NCBI GenBank assembly: GCA_015501075.1 | Contig: JADNYJ010000006.1 | Location: 124,001 to 188,000, forward strand | Direction of reading: 5' to 3' | Origin: Gymnopilus junonius | Lineage: Eukaryota; Basidiomycota; Agaricomycetes; Agaricales; Galerinaceae | Length of the DNA: 64,000 bases | Shown: positions 34,654-45,003 of the stretch, piece after piece | Position numbering within the stretch: the stretch's first letter is position 1 | Layout of the letters: each line of letters opens with the position of its first letter | The notes under the pieces: generated by a model | The model's database searches: none | The model's input: only the letters and a program-made list of their open reading frames with translations | Told to the model about the DNA's origin: nothing | Made by a program: the position numbers and the translations under genes

Positions 34654-35885
34654 AGACGGCTTGACGAGGTCGAGACAGTCGATATAGCATTACGCAATGA
34701 ACGCAATCACATGACTATGTGAAAACTTGTAAAAATAATTTCAATATCTATGTATTCTTTTCTTCCGTGTCCCTCGTCTACCATCAGCTCAATTTCAATA
34801 ACTGCCCCCTTATTCAACAACGCCCGAGCTCGTTTAGGATGCCATACACGATTATGAAGATGTTCTTGAAGCCCTGGTTCTATTCGGCCCACTTATTCCG
34901 AGAAGCTTGCATGAAGTTACTTTCGACTTGAATGGCACAGGGCCACCTAGGATTGAAACCCTTTTTATCCAATGTGTCGTTCCACACTCACAGCAAGGAT
35001 GCTCACGTTTTGGTTGAAAGGAAGCCCAAGGGTATTTTTCTCAACAAACCTACTGTCTATGACCTGCTGACTAAGTTCTTCTTTAGCTCCTTGAAAATAA
35101 TGCGAACTTTTGTCCTTCTAGCATACTCTTATTCTACGTCTGCAACATATGCAACAGTAAGAGTGCCACCGGCGAATTAGACGGGAAGAAAAGAAAAGTT
35201 AAACCTACATCGTTTGCTAAGTACGCCTCCCTTCTATTTTCACATACGCATAATATTCATGCAGTATTGTAGATGATCCGAACTGGAGTTATTTTGAAAT
35301 TTGAGCTTCGTCGTGATGGCGCAGCAGTTAACACCACCTGTAGTGCCTTTGAAGCTCTTCACCTGACAAAACTCTATATATAATTTCCCTTATTACGCTG
35401 CAAGATTTACACCTCAAGTACACCCCGATAACATTTAAACATGCTATTGAGAACCAACTGCCGTCTTTAACTGCGTGTCCCTAAAGGCTGAAGGGTTGTG
35501 CATTTATTTTGGCTCTGTAGTTTCGCGAACAGGTTCCTGATATCCCTTTCTGTATTTCTGCAGGCAATGCACCATCACCAACGCGTTCTCAAACCGTCTC
35601 CTCCCTTCTTCCCTGGGTGATTTAGCCTTCCTCGGAGTCCCCAATTCCTATATCTACCCTTGCTCTGTTAACTGCGACACAGAGACCAGCTGTTCAGTTC
35701 ATCAATAACTGCCATAGTGAGATGTGCGTATGTGTTCATTCAATGCCCGCTGACGTTGTCTGCTGATCATATACAACTCCACTCTCAACTGTAGTAAAAT
35801 TCTCTGGTAAGAATATTGGCGGCAATTGAAGTGCCTCCCTTCTTTGCAGCAGTGCCTAAAAAACGGGAATTAATCAATGTCAAAC
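34654..35885. other. Intergenic region
   Basis: About 1.2 kb. Plus-strand open frames at 34719-34931 and 34932-35180 have no convincing homology or splice pattern. Nothing else recognised. Confidence 0.4.
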
Positions 35886-37050
35886 TTATTGGGAACCCAA
35901 TAAACGGTTGTCCGTACCAATTGGATTGATAACATAGTCCAGACCCTTTGCGACCTTATCCAGTTTTCCAAGGTTGGCATGAATCTTGTTAGACGCAATA
36001 TTAGCACCCATTGATGCACCTTTCATCGCCATCGACAAAGGTTGACCAATGACAGGAATGAATTTGACCACTTTGCTTGCGACGCTTGTAACAGCCGAGT
36101 AGACTTTCAATCCAAACTTGGCGACTTTGGCTCCTGTATCCTTGATCCAGTTGCCGACCTTTTGGAAACCTTTTTTGAGTACTTTTCCGGCTTTCTGGAA
36201 ACCCGTCTTGACCATGCCACCGAATTTTTGGAACCCATGCTTTATCGTTCTGCCGGCAGTTTGGAACCCTTGTTTAACTTTTTCAAGCCCATGCTTTATT
36301 GCGCTGCCTGCTTTCTGGAAACCTTTCTTCACCATGCCTCCGAATTTTTGGAAGCCGTGTTTGATTGCGCCTCCGGCTTTTTGGAACCCTTGCTTGACTT
36401 TTTCGAATCCATGCTTTACCATGCCTCCGAATTTTTGGAATCCATGCTTGATTGCACTGCCAGCTTTCTGGAAGCCGCTCTTGACAATGTGGCCGAATTT
36501 CTGAAAGCCTTCCTTGACTTTGCTGAAGGCATGACTGAACGCGTCTTTTATTTTTGTCCAGATACTACGTCGATGGAGGATAAGGGTGTCGCGCTGTTCA
36601 CAGTCAACCAAAGGACATCGAGGTAAGTGATTGCAACGTACTTTTGTATAGTCAAGTACATCGTCAAAGTCCATTGCACGCTCGTCATAGCCAAGTAAGT
36701 CATCAAAGTTGCGGTCATCAAAAATTAAGAGGTCATAGTCGCGCTACATGACCTGTATCAATCAACGGGAACGATTTATAAATTCTCTTAAAGAACTTAC
36801 CAGGTAGAAGATATCAAGATCTGCATCATCAAACTCACGGTCTACGAGATAAGTTAAAGAACGGTCCGGGAATTCTTGCTTATGCTCGATTAAACTGGCT
36901 CGCAGAGGAGATCAACGATTAGCGTGCAAACAGTAATCTGACTACTAAAAATATCCACCTTGGACGACGTTCCGGTAACGGAGCCCCTGCAGAGAGCGAA
37001 ATGAGGGAGGCGAACCAAAAGAACAGTATGACGAGGCCAGCTCTTGTCAT
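35886..37050 (-). CDS. Predicted secreted protein: signal peptide, acidic Asp-rich segment, then cationic amphipathic 11-residue repeats
   Basis: Four exons on the minus strand, 36959-37050, 36801-36894, 36642-36743 and 35886-36593, keep a single frame of 331 residues. Exon 1 encodes a signal peptide (TRAGLVILFFWFASLISLSA) followed by GAPLPERRP. Exons 2-3 encode an acidic stretch of about 65 residues rich in Asp-Asp-Leu words (FDDADLDIF, FDDRNFDDLLGYDE, DFDDVLDY). Exon 4 encodes about ten tandem units of the type GFQKAGSAIKH / GFQKFGGMVKH, alternating with shorter GFEKVKQ units, all Lys-rich and amphipathic when drawn as helices, then a Val/Ala/Gly-rich tail (VTSVASKVVKFIPVIGQPLS). Intron 3 (48 bases) is a multiple of three and could be retained. 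No known family is recognised. The plan resembles precursors of membrane-active peptides in which an acidic part neutralises cationic helices; lipid-surface 11-mer proteins are the other comparison. Function is unproven. Confidence 0.7.
36125..36525 (-). repeat. Coding tandem repeat (33-base units, with shorter 21-base units)
   Basis: Within exon 4 of the secreted protein, 33-base units encoding GFQKxGxxIKx recur about ten times, interspersed with 21-base units encoding GFEKVKQ or GLEKVKQ. Both strands stay open over about 380 bases because of this periodic composition. Unit variation is conservative at the protein level. Confidence 0.75.
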
Positions 37051-37828
37051 TGCGCACAGCGACGACCAGCGCCTTGGGCAAGGAATGAGAGAGAGGATGA
37101 AGACCGGCTTCAAAGAATTGATGGATCCTCTGTTGTTTCTTTAATAATTACGCCAAGGAACCGCCACCAATTCAAAAGACTTTGTTATCAGTCGCAGCCT
37201 AGCACTGCCTTGACCTTTAAGGTAAATGTTGAAGTCCGATCTTTCCCCTCACAATTCTCCCTAAGCACTGCAAGCTTATACGCCGGGTTGGACGGCTACT
37301 CGTTGAAACCTTAATGGCTTTCATTCATCAATATTATGCTAACGGTCTCTCTGGCCTATAAGTCAAATTCTCGGTATCCACTGAAGTCAACAATCAATCT
37401 TTGACAATCCGTCAACTCCTTCCTGACTCCTATTCGAGCGAAGTCTCGTGTAGAATTATCTTATAAACGATGTAGCTAAGGCTCAGGCGAACCAATTGAA
37501 TTTCCAATTGCTCAGAAGGAATATCAGTGCCAAACCTCTTGACACCTTATCATTCTAACCAATCAGCTGTTTATTCACGCAGTTTCTTGGGGATGCGCAC
37601 AAGCTTCACAGCAGGACTTGGTCACTTCCAGCCTTTCTAGACATTAAATTATACCCTTCAGACCATCGGCAACTAATAAATTAATTTTGTCTGTATAACT
37701 ATAATTATGTGCATTCTTGTCGTATCAGGGGTGCAGAGCACACCAAATTAACGATGAGCGAGACCTGTAGGAGTTGTTATTTACGAGCTTAATCGTTCAT
37801 AAGACCACAGAAAGCTAGGAATGTTTCT
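37051..37828. other. Intergenic region, upstream of the secreted repeat protein
   Basis: About 780 bases between the start of the secreted protein (minus strand) and the 3' end of the kinase pseudogene. It should hold the promoter of the former. No other feature seen. Confidence 0.4.
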
Positions 37829-39175
37829 TTATCCAGCACCCTTAAGAAGCTCCTTCGGCGTCATTCGATCCTGCGGATCCCACTGTAACATTTTCCGTAT
37901 GAATTGTAGAAACAGCTTCTTGTCCTCACCATCTAGGTTTGTCTCCAACTGCTCTAAGGATAAAGGAATGCACTGGAATACCGGCCTGGAATTCGCCTGG
38001 CAAGTTGTCAATACCGACAGTAAGAGGATTCGAAGATGAAAAGACAGGTGCTCACCTTCTTCAGGAAAAATTTTGACTTTAGCATGCCTCGCGCCAGAAG
38101 CCCTGGGGCGGAGGACCCAGAAGGGCAATAATCTCCGCCAAGTGAGCTCGGATGCGATAGGCATTATGTTTGGGATCAGTTCCATAGAACAAGTGGCCGC
38201 CTTCGAAGATATCCCATATCTAAGGCCGACGTAGCTTTGAAGAACATAGAGTGTTAGGGTAGGCTGGAAGATCACCAACCATGCATCCAACGTTCCAAAC
38301 ATCGATTGGATAACTTCAAGGGGACTTGAGAATGACTTCCGGTGATCGACAGACATCAGGCTGCACAAACTCTTCGATCTGTTCCTCGCGCCAAGCGGCC
38401 GAACCAAAGTCACAGAGGACAGGCGCGCCGATAGTCTTGGGCTTCTCCAATCTACGAGAAATTTAGACAACTCAATCACCAATTTCTTTGCGCGGCGTAG
38501 GATGGTCGAGCTCGGCCTGCTCAAACTTCTCGAAAACAGTAGTGTCTTCGATGCCGAGCAAGATGTTTGCTGCTTTAATGTCTGCACATCGCATTGTAAG
38601 TCCCTTTCGCTTAATCAGAATGTCGGATGAACACCAGAGAAGGATAGCTCACCAGTGTGGATAACCTGCCATTTGCGCATGTAATCCAGTGCACGGAAGA
38701 CCTGTAACAATTACGCGTCAGGAAGGTCTTCACGCTTTCCCACAGCGGCGGATGCACAAGACACTGTTGCTCGCCATCAGGCCCAGAGATAGAGATAATG
38801 AACGAGTCGAGCAGCGTGCGCATGGCTTGTCGACCTGGATGAAAGATGGGACCCCGTTCGAGCGGATAGGCAGCCAATTCTTGTGACAGCTCGTTCCCGA
38901 GGCTTGATGAGCGTATATAGATCTTCAGTGCGACATGGCGACAGCCCGCAAGGTCTCTTGCTAGCCAGACGGTCGATGTCGTACCGAAGCCAACCTTGCC
39001 TACGACCTGGTAGCGTGAAGCAAATAGTTCATTAATACGCACAAGGTAATACCATGCGGTAACGTCCAGGTAATGCTCCTCTTCCGCAAGCTGGTTTGCA
39101 CTGATTCTTTCGAAACGCGGGTTAGAGAGGTTCTTGAGAGGCCACGGTGGACGACAACCTTAAAATTTGAAGGCC
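37829..39175 (-). pseudogene. SRPK-type serine/arginine protein kinase, decayed
   Basis: Kinase text is easy to recognise: SRYQVVGKVGFGTTSTVWLA (Gly-loop), RHVALKIYI (VAIK Lys), a degraded catalytic region followed by ADIKAANILLGIEDTTVF, APVLCDFGSA (DFG), SPEVIL, YPIDVWNVGCM and IWDIFEGGHLFYGTD, and the end MLQWDPQDRMTPKELL. The arrangement and the long insert after the ADIKAAN motif are those of SRPK-like kinases expanded in Agaricomycetes. Damage: an in-frame TGA replaces the usual Trp before SYPID (about 38324), the catalytic H-R/T-D region is not in one frame, and the segments GLLARGMLKSKF and LEQLETNLDGEDK are each in other frames. A product is unlikely. A second decayed kinase lies at 43083-44380. 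Confidence 0.75.
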
Positions 39176-39234
39176 CAACTCCTGAAGGTCGATAGCACCG
39201 TTGGTGTTGTCGAGAGAGGCGAGTTGTGGATTTG

Positions 39235-39425
39235 TCAGCCAAAGCTATAAATATCCACCTTGGACGACGTTCCGATAAGGCAGCCCCTATGGAAATGGAA
39301 AAGGCCAGTTGGACAGCACGACGACGCCAACTTGTGACATTGCTCACAGCGGTGGCCAGAGCCTTGAGCAAGGGATGACAGAAGGGACGAAGACCGGCTT
39401 CAGATGAACTTGACATCAATATCAC
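39235..39425 (-). repeat. Duplicate of the leader exon region of the secreted repeat protein
   Basis: This minus-strand stretch matches 36935-37115, the region covering exon 1 (signal peptide) of the secreted repeat protein, including GAACGTCGTCCAAGGTGGAT and the context of the start codon (ATG at 39350 versus 37050). Here the frame is broken soon after the leader, and the sequence leads straight into the 5' end of the kinase pseudogene. It shows that the promoter/leader module was copied. Confidence 0.65.
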
Positions 39426-39599
39426 AGAATTGATGTTTGCAGGTTTACGTCACAACCCCGCGTTGCCAAGGCACAACTTTGGACCTGCTTGAGTTTGGAG
39501 GATTGAGGACGGGACGAAAAATCTCAATATTTTGAATAACAGTTATACAATTTGTCGTTAATTCAAGTTATCACGACTATCATTTAAAAAGTTTCTCAT

Positions 39600-40846
39600 T
39601 TATGCAGTTTCCTGGGGGCGTGCGACAAGCTTTAGTGCAGCGACCTGATCAGCTTCCAGCCTTTTCAGACCCTCGATTATGCCCTTCAGACCGTCAGGCA
39701 ATACTTCGACATTATTGGGCTAGATGTGAGTCTGTGTTAGCGTCCTTCAGAAAGCAGTGAGAAAGCAATTATACCTTGATGATACCCTTCTCTAGCCAGC
39801 CAGAAATTATGTCATGATAAAATGTCTGAATGATAGCGTTCTCGGGCAGAATAGGTATACCCAGGACCACAGAGACACTCTTATCCTCTGGCGCCTTCAC
39901 CGCAAGTCCAAGAACCAGGACGAGGCGACCGCCAGGCGCAAGAAGATCAAGACCAGCCTGTTGCGTGGCGGCTGCAGACACAGAGTCAAAAACGAACTGA
40001 ATAGGCTTGTTGCCTGTGATCTTGTTGACCTCGCTCACGAGTTCACTCGAGGGAAGGTTCCGATCGAGCACGTTGGTTGCACCAAGGGATTTAAGATAGT
40101 CGGTGTGCTTGAGCGAAGCAGTAGTGATGATGGGGGAGAAGCCGGAGAACTTGGCTAGCTGAATGACTGAAAATGTAAGGTAGATAAAGCTGTAAGACTG
40201 CAACAAAGTTTACTTGACATACCGAATTGGCCGACGAGTAGCACCACCGAGAACGACGATAGGTGTTCCAGCATATTCGCGTTGAGCAGCTTCGGTCAGA
40301 GGAGGGGTAATTCCAAGTCCGTGTGGTGATGCGTTGTACAATCCGAGGTAGGCGGCAGTGAGAGCAACTGGCAACGCGGCAACTTGATCGTAAGACAAGT
40401 TAGGGGGGATCTATGTGAAGGTGAGACATCGTCATGAACCTTTGCGATGGTAAACGTACACGAGCCAATAAGGATGAGCTAACGAGCGTGTATTGCTGAA
40501 AGCTTGCACGGTCATTTTTGAGCAATCCTTGAGCGAAACTGTGGTATATGAAATCGAGTGACACTGAAGCAAGCGACGAGAACACTTACACCTTGTCTCC
40601 TTTCTTGAACTCTGTTACTCCTTCGCCAACTTCTTCAATGTCTCCAGCAATATCCGTTCCAAGGACGGCAGGGAACTCCTCAGCAAACATACCGTACTTC
40701 TGAATTTTCCAGTCCACAGGATTCAGTGAGGTGGACTTTATCTTGACGAGGACATCACCAGGGCCTGGAATGGGGATGTCATTCTTGCCGAGAACGAACT
40801 CTCCGAACTTCTTGTTGAGGAAAACTGCCTTCTGCTTGGTAGGCAT
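39600..40846 (-). CDS. MDR-superfamily quinone oxidoreductase-like protein, copy A, with a two-base deletion
   Basis: Five exons on the minus strand: 40590-40846, 40460-40538, 40223-40410, 39775-40166, 39600-39719. The GroES-like N-terminal domain shows GPGDVLVKIKSTSLNPVDWK and FPAVLGTDIAGDIEEVGEG; the Rossmann domain shows ALPVALTAAYLGLYN, VVLGGAT and DYLKSLGATNVLD, with FVFDSVSAAATQQAGLDLLA further on. The absence of zinc ligands and presence of the NPVDWK motif place it with fungal enoyl reductase/quinone oxidoreductase-like MDRs. Exon 3 is 188 bases, versus 190 in copy B, because two bases are lost within the GGATSVGQF cofactor loop (about 40229-40240), so the frame breaks unless this is a sequence error. 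Copy B is the tandem neighbour. Substrate unknown. Confidence 0.82.
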
Positions 40847-41111
40847 CACTGTGTTTCGCAGGTGGTTAATGAGAGACGAGGTGCAGTTTGAGATTGCGGA
40901 AGGGCTCACCTGAGTTGGCTATTTATCTCGGTCTTGAATTCCTGAGAATGAATGGCATCATGCTTTATCATCCCCAGACTGGTCGCTGCAAGACCTTACT
41001 TGAGGACAGTTTTCGAGCTTATTCGAGAGATCCGAACGATGATCTAAAAATACCCAACGGTTACTAACACCGGCGCCGGGCCCGGCTTGGAAGCCGTTGG
41101 GGTGCCAATGT

Positions 41112-41130
41112 CCAACCGGGGTTGCCGGAA
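41112..41130. promoter_or_regulatory. Conserved promoter motif (CGG-N5-CCG) upstream of MDR copy A
   Basis: The 19-base word CCAACCGGGGTTGCCGGAA occurs about 270 bases before the start codon of copy A, and identically about 290 bases before that of copy B (43022-43040), while the surrounding sequence has diverged. It contains inverted CGG triplets with a 5-base spacer, the type of site bound by Zn(II)2Cys6 regulators. Binding is inferred, not shown. Confidence 0.5.
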
Positions 41131-41466
41131 CCGCATTGGGCACCACCGACCGAGCAAGCGCCAGTATCCTCTCCGTCGCACCCGACTCAACCAATTCCAC
41201 CGATACTAGTGGCTAGTGGCGTTTAGGAACTTGGCTCATATGGCTGTAATTACCCTGATGAGTTCTGCTTGCTTTTCAAATTTTCATTCAGACATAACAC
41301 TCGCTTATAGACAAGCCTAGATAACCTTACTGCTTATCAAGCCCAGCAACAATTACCCAGGTATGATCAAAAGGCGTACATTAAGCAAGCAATTATTATT
41401 ACAATAAACATCTTGTCGAAACTTCTCCAGAGTCCTCGTTACTATTTAAACGGCCTCATTCATCAT

Positions 41467-42735
41467 TCATGCGGTTTCCTGAGGATGTGCAACAAGCTTC
41501 AATCCAGAAACCTGATCGGCTTCCATCCGTTTCAAACCATCGATAATACCCTTCAAGCCCTCAGGCAATACTTCAGTCTTATTGGGCTAGATAGAATAAA
41601 TTCACATAAATGTTTAGCTCAAAATCTGCAATTGAATACTCACCTTTATGATACCCTTTTCGAGCCATCCAGAAATTTTATCGTGATAAAATGTGTGGAG
41701 GAGCTCGGTGTTCTGCGGAAGGCTGATCACGCCAACTACCCTAGAGATGGTCTTATCCTCTGGCGCCTTCACCCCGACTGGAAGGACGAGGACAAGGCGA
41801 CCACCGGGTGCAAGGACATCAAGACCAGCTTGTTGCGTGGCGGGGAGGGAAACAGAGTCATAGACAAATTGAATAGGCTTGTTGCTTGTGATCTTGTTGA
41901 CCTCGCTGACGAGTTCATTCGAAGGAAGGTTACGATCCAGAACGTTTGTTGCACCGAGGGATTTGAGATAGTCGGTGTGCTTGAGCGATGCAGTCGTGAT
42001 GATTGGCGAGAAACCTGAGACCTTGGCGAGCTGGATGGCTAATTATATACAGTAAATAAAACTGTCAGTCTGCAGTAGAGACAGGGTTGACATACCGAAT
42101 TGGCCTACGGAGGTAGCACCGCCGAGGATGACAATGGGCGTTCCGGTGTATTCTTTTTGAGCTGCTTCGGTCAGAGGAGGGGTAATTCCAAGTCCGTGTG
42201 GTAATGCGTTGTACAATCCGAGGTAGGCGGCAGTGAGAGCGACTGGCAACGCGGCAACTTGGTCATAAGACAAGTTAGGTGGGATCTATGAAGGTCAGAA
42301 CCCCATATATTATAAGATCTGTGAATGATGAGAGTGGACGTACACGAGCCAATATAGAAGAGCTTATGACCGTGTATTGCTGAAAACTTGCACGTTCATT
42401 GGTGAGTAATCCTTGACCGAAACTGCAAGGTATGAACTTTAGGGATCTGGAAATGGATTAAACCATAAATGTGCTTACACCTTGTCTCCTTTCTTGAACT
42501 CCGTAACTCCTTCACCAACCTCCTCAACATCTCCAGCAATATCATTTCCAACGACAGCAGGAAACTCCTCAACAAAGATACCGTATTTCTGAATCTTCCA
42601 ATCCACAGGGTTCAGTGAAGTGGACTTTATCTTGATGAGGACATCTCCAGGGCCTGGCGTGGGGATATCATTCTCACCAAGAACGAACTCTCCGAACTTC
42701 TTGTCGAGCAAAAGAGCTTTCTGTTTGGCAGGCAT
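41467..42735 (-). CDS. MDR-superfamily quinone oxidoreductase-like protein, copy B, intact
   Basis: Five exons on the minus strand: 42479-42735, 42344-42422, 42096-42285, 41644-42038, 41467-41586, giving a clean 346-residue frame. It has GPGDVLIKIKSTSLNPVDWK, FPAVVGNDIAGDVEEVGEG, ALPVALTAAYLGLYN, the nucleotide-binding loop VILGGATSVGQFG, AKVSGFSPIITTASLKHTDY and LAPGGRLVLVLPVG. It is a tandem duplicate of copy A (about four residues in five identical) with equal exon structure. No zinc-binding cysteines are seen. It probably reduces a quinone or enone with NAD(P)H in the cytosol; the true substrate cannot be told from sequence. Confidence 0.87.
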
Positions 42736-43021
42736 GAGTGTGAGTGCGCAGGTGGGGGAAGTGATAATCGAGGAATAGATGTCGAGAACTGCGGTTAGCT
42801 GTCCGACTTGCCTATTTATCGCCATTTTGAATCCCTGAGAACAAATCTCACCATCCTTTGTCATCTTCACTAGCAGACTGCCGAAGGTATCTTTGGACAG
42901 TATTAATACTCGATACAACGAGATTCCACGGACGAGAATAAAAACTAAAAATATGACGATCAGTAACCTAGGTCGGGCTTGTTACTGTATGTTTATGTTG
43001 CGTCATTGTGGCGGGCAATTG

Positions 43022-43040
43022 CCAACCGGGGTTGCCGGAA
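43022..43040. promoter_or_regulatory. Conserved promoter motif (CGG-N5-CCG) upstream of MDR copy B
   Basis: Identical to the 19-base word at 41112-41130. Here it lies only about 45-60 bases before the start codon (43083) of the divergently oriented kinase pseudogene, so it sits in a bidirectional promoter region. Confidence 0.5.
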
Positions 43041-43082
43041 TTGGATTAGTCCCCGCTTCGCTTCGAACTTTGGCGACGCGCG

Positions 43083-44380
43083 ATGACCGAATTTCCAGAA
43101 CCCTTTCAACTCTCTGCGGAAAGAGGTTATGGGTACTTTCCTGCATATCCTGAGCTGCTGTTCAAAGCTGGACGCTATAAATGTTGTTAGAAAGCTGGGA
43201 TTTGGACCTCATTCTTCCACCTGCCTTAGATTCAAAGTACGCCAGGAATTGATATCACTGAACCACCTTGTACTCACTGTTTCTAGAAAGGATAAATATC
43301 TAGCACTAAAAGTCCTGACAGCTCATACTACGAATGTGCAAAAGAAGCAGGAGTTGCATATCTTATTAACTATCCAGCAGATGAAGGGACGCGTCCATTA
43401 TGAGCTGCCCTTACTTTGGGACCGTTTTCCGCTAGAAAGTCGCCATGGAGTTCATCACTGCTTTGCGCTCTCCGTCCACTTTTCGGATGTCGAAAGTCTG
43501 CGTCTGTCCTGTCCTACGAACTCCCTATCACTGCACATCGTGCAAAAGGCCATAGCTTCTGTTCTGAAATCTCTTTGCATTCTACACAGTAGGTGAATCG
43601 TTCATGGGTGTGAGTCCTTCAAACTCTCGTCGTCTTGAACCATTAAATAACCTAATGTGTGGTAGTCCCGACATCGGACAACCTTCATTTTAACGGGATG
43701 CTTGATGCCCAAGAATTGGAAGAGAAACTAAGGAAAGCGCCCGTGTGCACCATTGAAAGAAAGGTTGTGGTAAATGGTGTCGAATTCCCAATCATTACCT
43801 CCCAACCAATACTACGTGGATATGGATAGGACGATGACTTATCCGCTATCATTTGGTCATACATAACCTTGAGTAACGTGGGCCATAGTATGTAATCAAG
43901 AAAATCTCTTCTTTGAGTCCTGATCTCACGAAGATCACTTAGGCCAGAGGATAAGACTTATGAACCCACCCGTATTGGAAAATGCTCACGTAGATGTATC
44001 TCTCCCTCCACCCGAAGCCAATCTAGGCATCGCAATTGATACTAAAGCAGACATATGGATCTTGGGATGCGCGGTAAGTGTAATTGCAGTTCCCTGAAGT
44101 CATGCTTATAACAGAACATCAGGCATCCGAACTTCTGACAGGCATTGCTCTTGGTCCTTCTGACATAGCCGAAGACGAACACGAACGGTTGATGACCGCC
44201 CTGATATCATGCGGTAAAGTCCCTGGAGCAGATATTCCTTCAACTGTCGATTTCATCAGCGCTTGCTTGTGTTTCGTCCTGCAGATCGTCCCAAGTGCGG
44301 ATGAATCACTTGAATATTCGTCGTTAAATAGCGCTTTCCTTTCTCCATTCCAGATTGACCGACTCGAGTTGCTGAAGTAA
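43083..44380 (+). pseudogene. SRPK-like protein kinase, frame-disrupted
   Basis: The ATG at 43083 opens FPEPFQLSAERGYGYFPAYP and LLFKAGRYK, the N-terminal signature of a fungal SRPK-like kinase group. The Gly-loop continuation VVRKLGFGPHSST is in another frame (shift near 43185). Further text: KYLALKVLTAH (VAIK Lys), VQKAIASVLKSLCILHS, TSDNLHFNGM in place of the usual TDxKxDN motif, LGIAIDTKADIWILGCA and the C-lobe ending at the stop 44378-44380. The HRD/DFG core is poorly preserved, so the protein would be inactive or absent even if the frameshift were a sequence error. Confidence 0.6.
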
Positions 44381-45003
44381 ATCGGGTGTTAGTAAGGCGA
44401 TCGGAGAAAACAAGCGCGCCAGCTGGTTGACTTGGCACAATTCAAAGCTTGAGCTCGGACATAAGACGGCCGCCGTGCATTTGCATTTGGATGGACCAGT
44501 CTAGCTTTACAAAAGAAGCGCATGCGGAATTGATGAAGGATAGAATTCCAAGTACCGAGCGGAAAGGCGATTTCTTCTATGCACAGGTAAGAAACGAAGT
44601 CAGCTGGTTGACTGTTTAGGGGTGAGCGTGAACGGACATGATCGGGGTTGGTGCGTACTGCGCTCACAAACCGTGCGATCCTGATTGGCCCTGCCATCGA
44701 TGACATAATCGATGTTGGTCCGAAATAGTCTGTTTCAAAAATATGTACCCCACCGTCCCTGGACCCTGCTCATTCCCTTTCACCCCCCAACTCCCACTGC
44801 TTCTACTCTTTTCCCCTTCCCTCGTAGCCTCGTGAGTCGCCTCATTGATGTTTCTGGCAAATTTGCTCATATCTGGATTGGTGTCATAGATGTGGAGGAT
44901 TCGATAAGGTTTTGGGAAATCAAGTCGTCTATTTTCTCCAGCTTGGGCTGAGCTGGCAGCGTAGAGATTTCGACACGTCATAACTTGACCCTCTACGACC
45001 ACA
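44381..45003. other. Intergenic region
   Basis: About 620 bases between the kinase pseudogene and the UPF0014 gene. Minus-strand open frames here (for example 44664-45002) show no family resemblance and no splice context. No feature is supported. Confidence 0.35.

Noticed and set aside
36042..36626. Plus-strand open frame of 194 codons rich in Leu, Glu and Phe
   Set aside because: It is the complement of the amphipathic repeat exon; the minus strand has a signal peptide, matched splice phases and a sensible residue pattern.
41413..42018. Plus-strand open frame of 201 codons
   Set aside because: Antisense to exons 4-5 of MDR copy B, which carries the conserved protein sequence.
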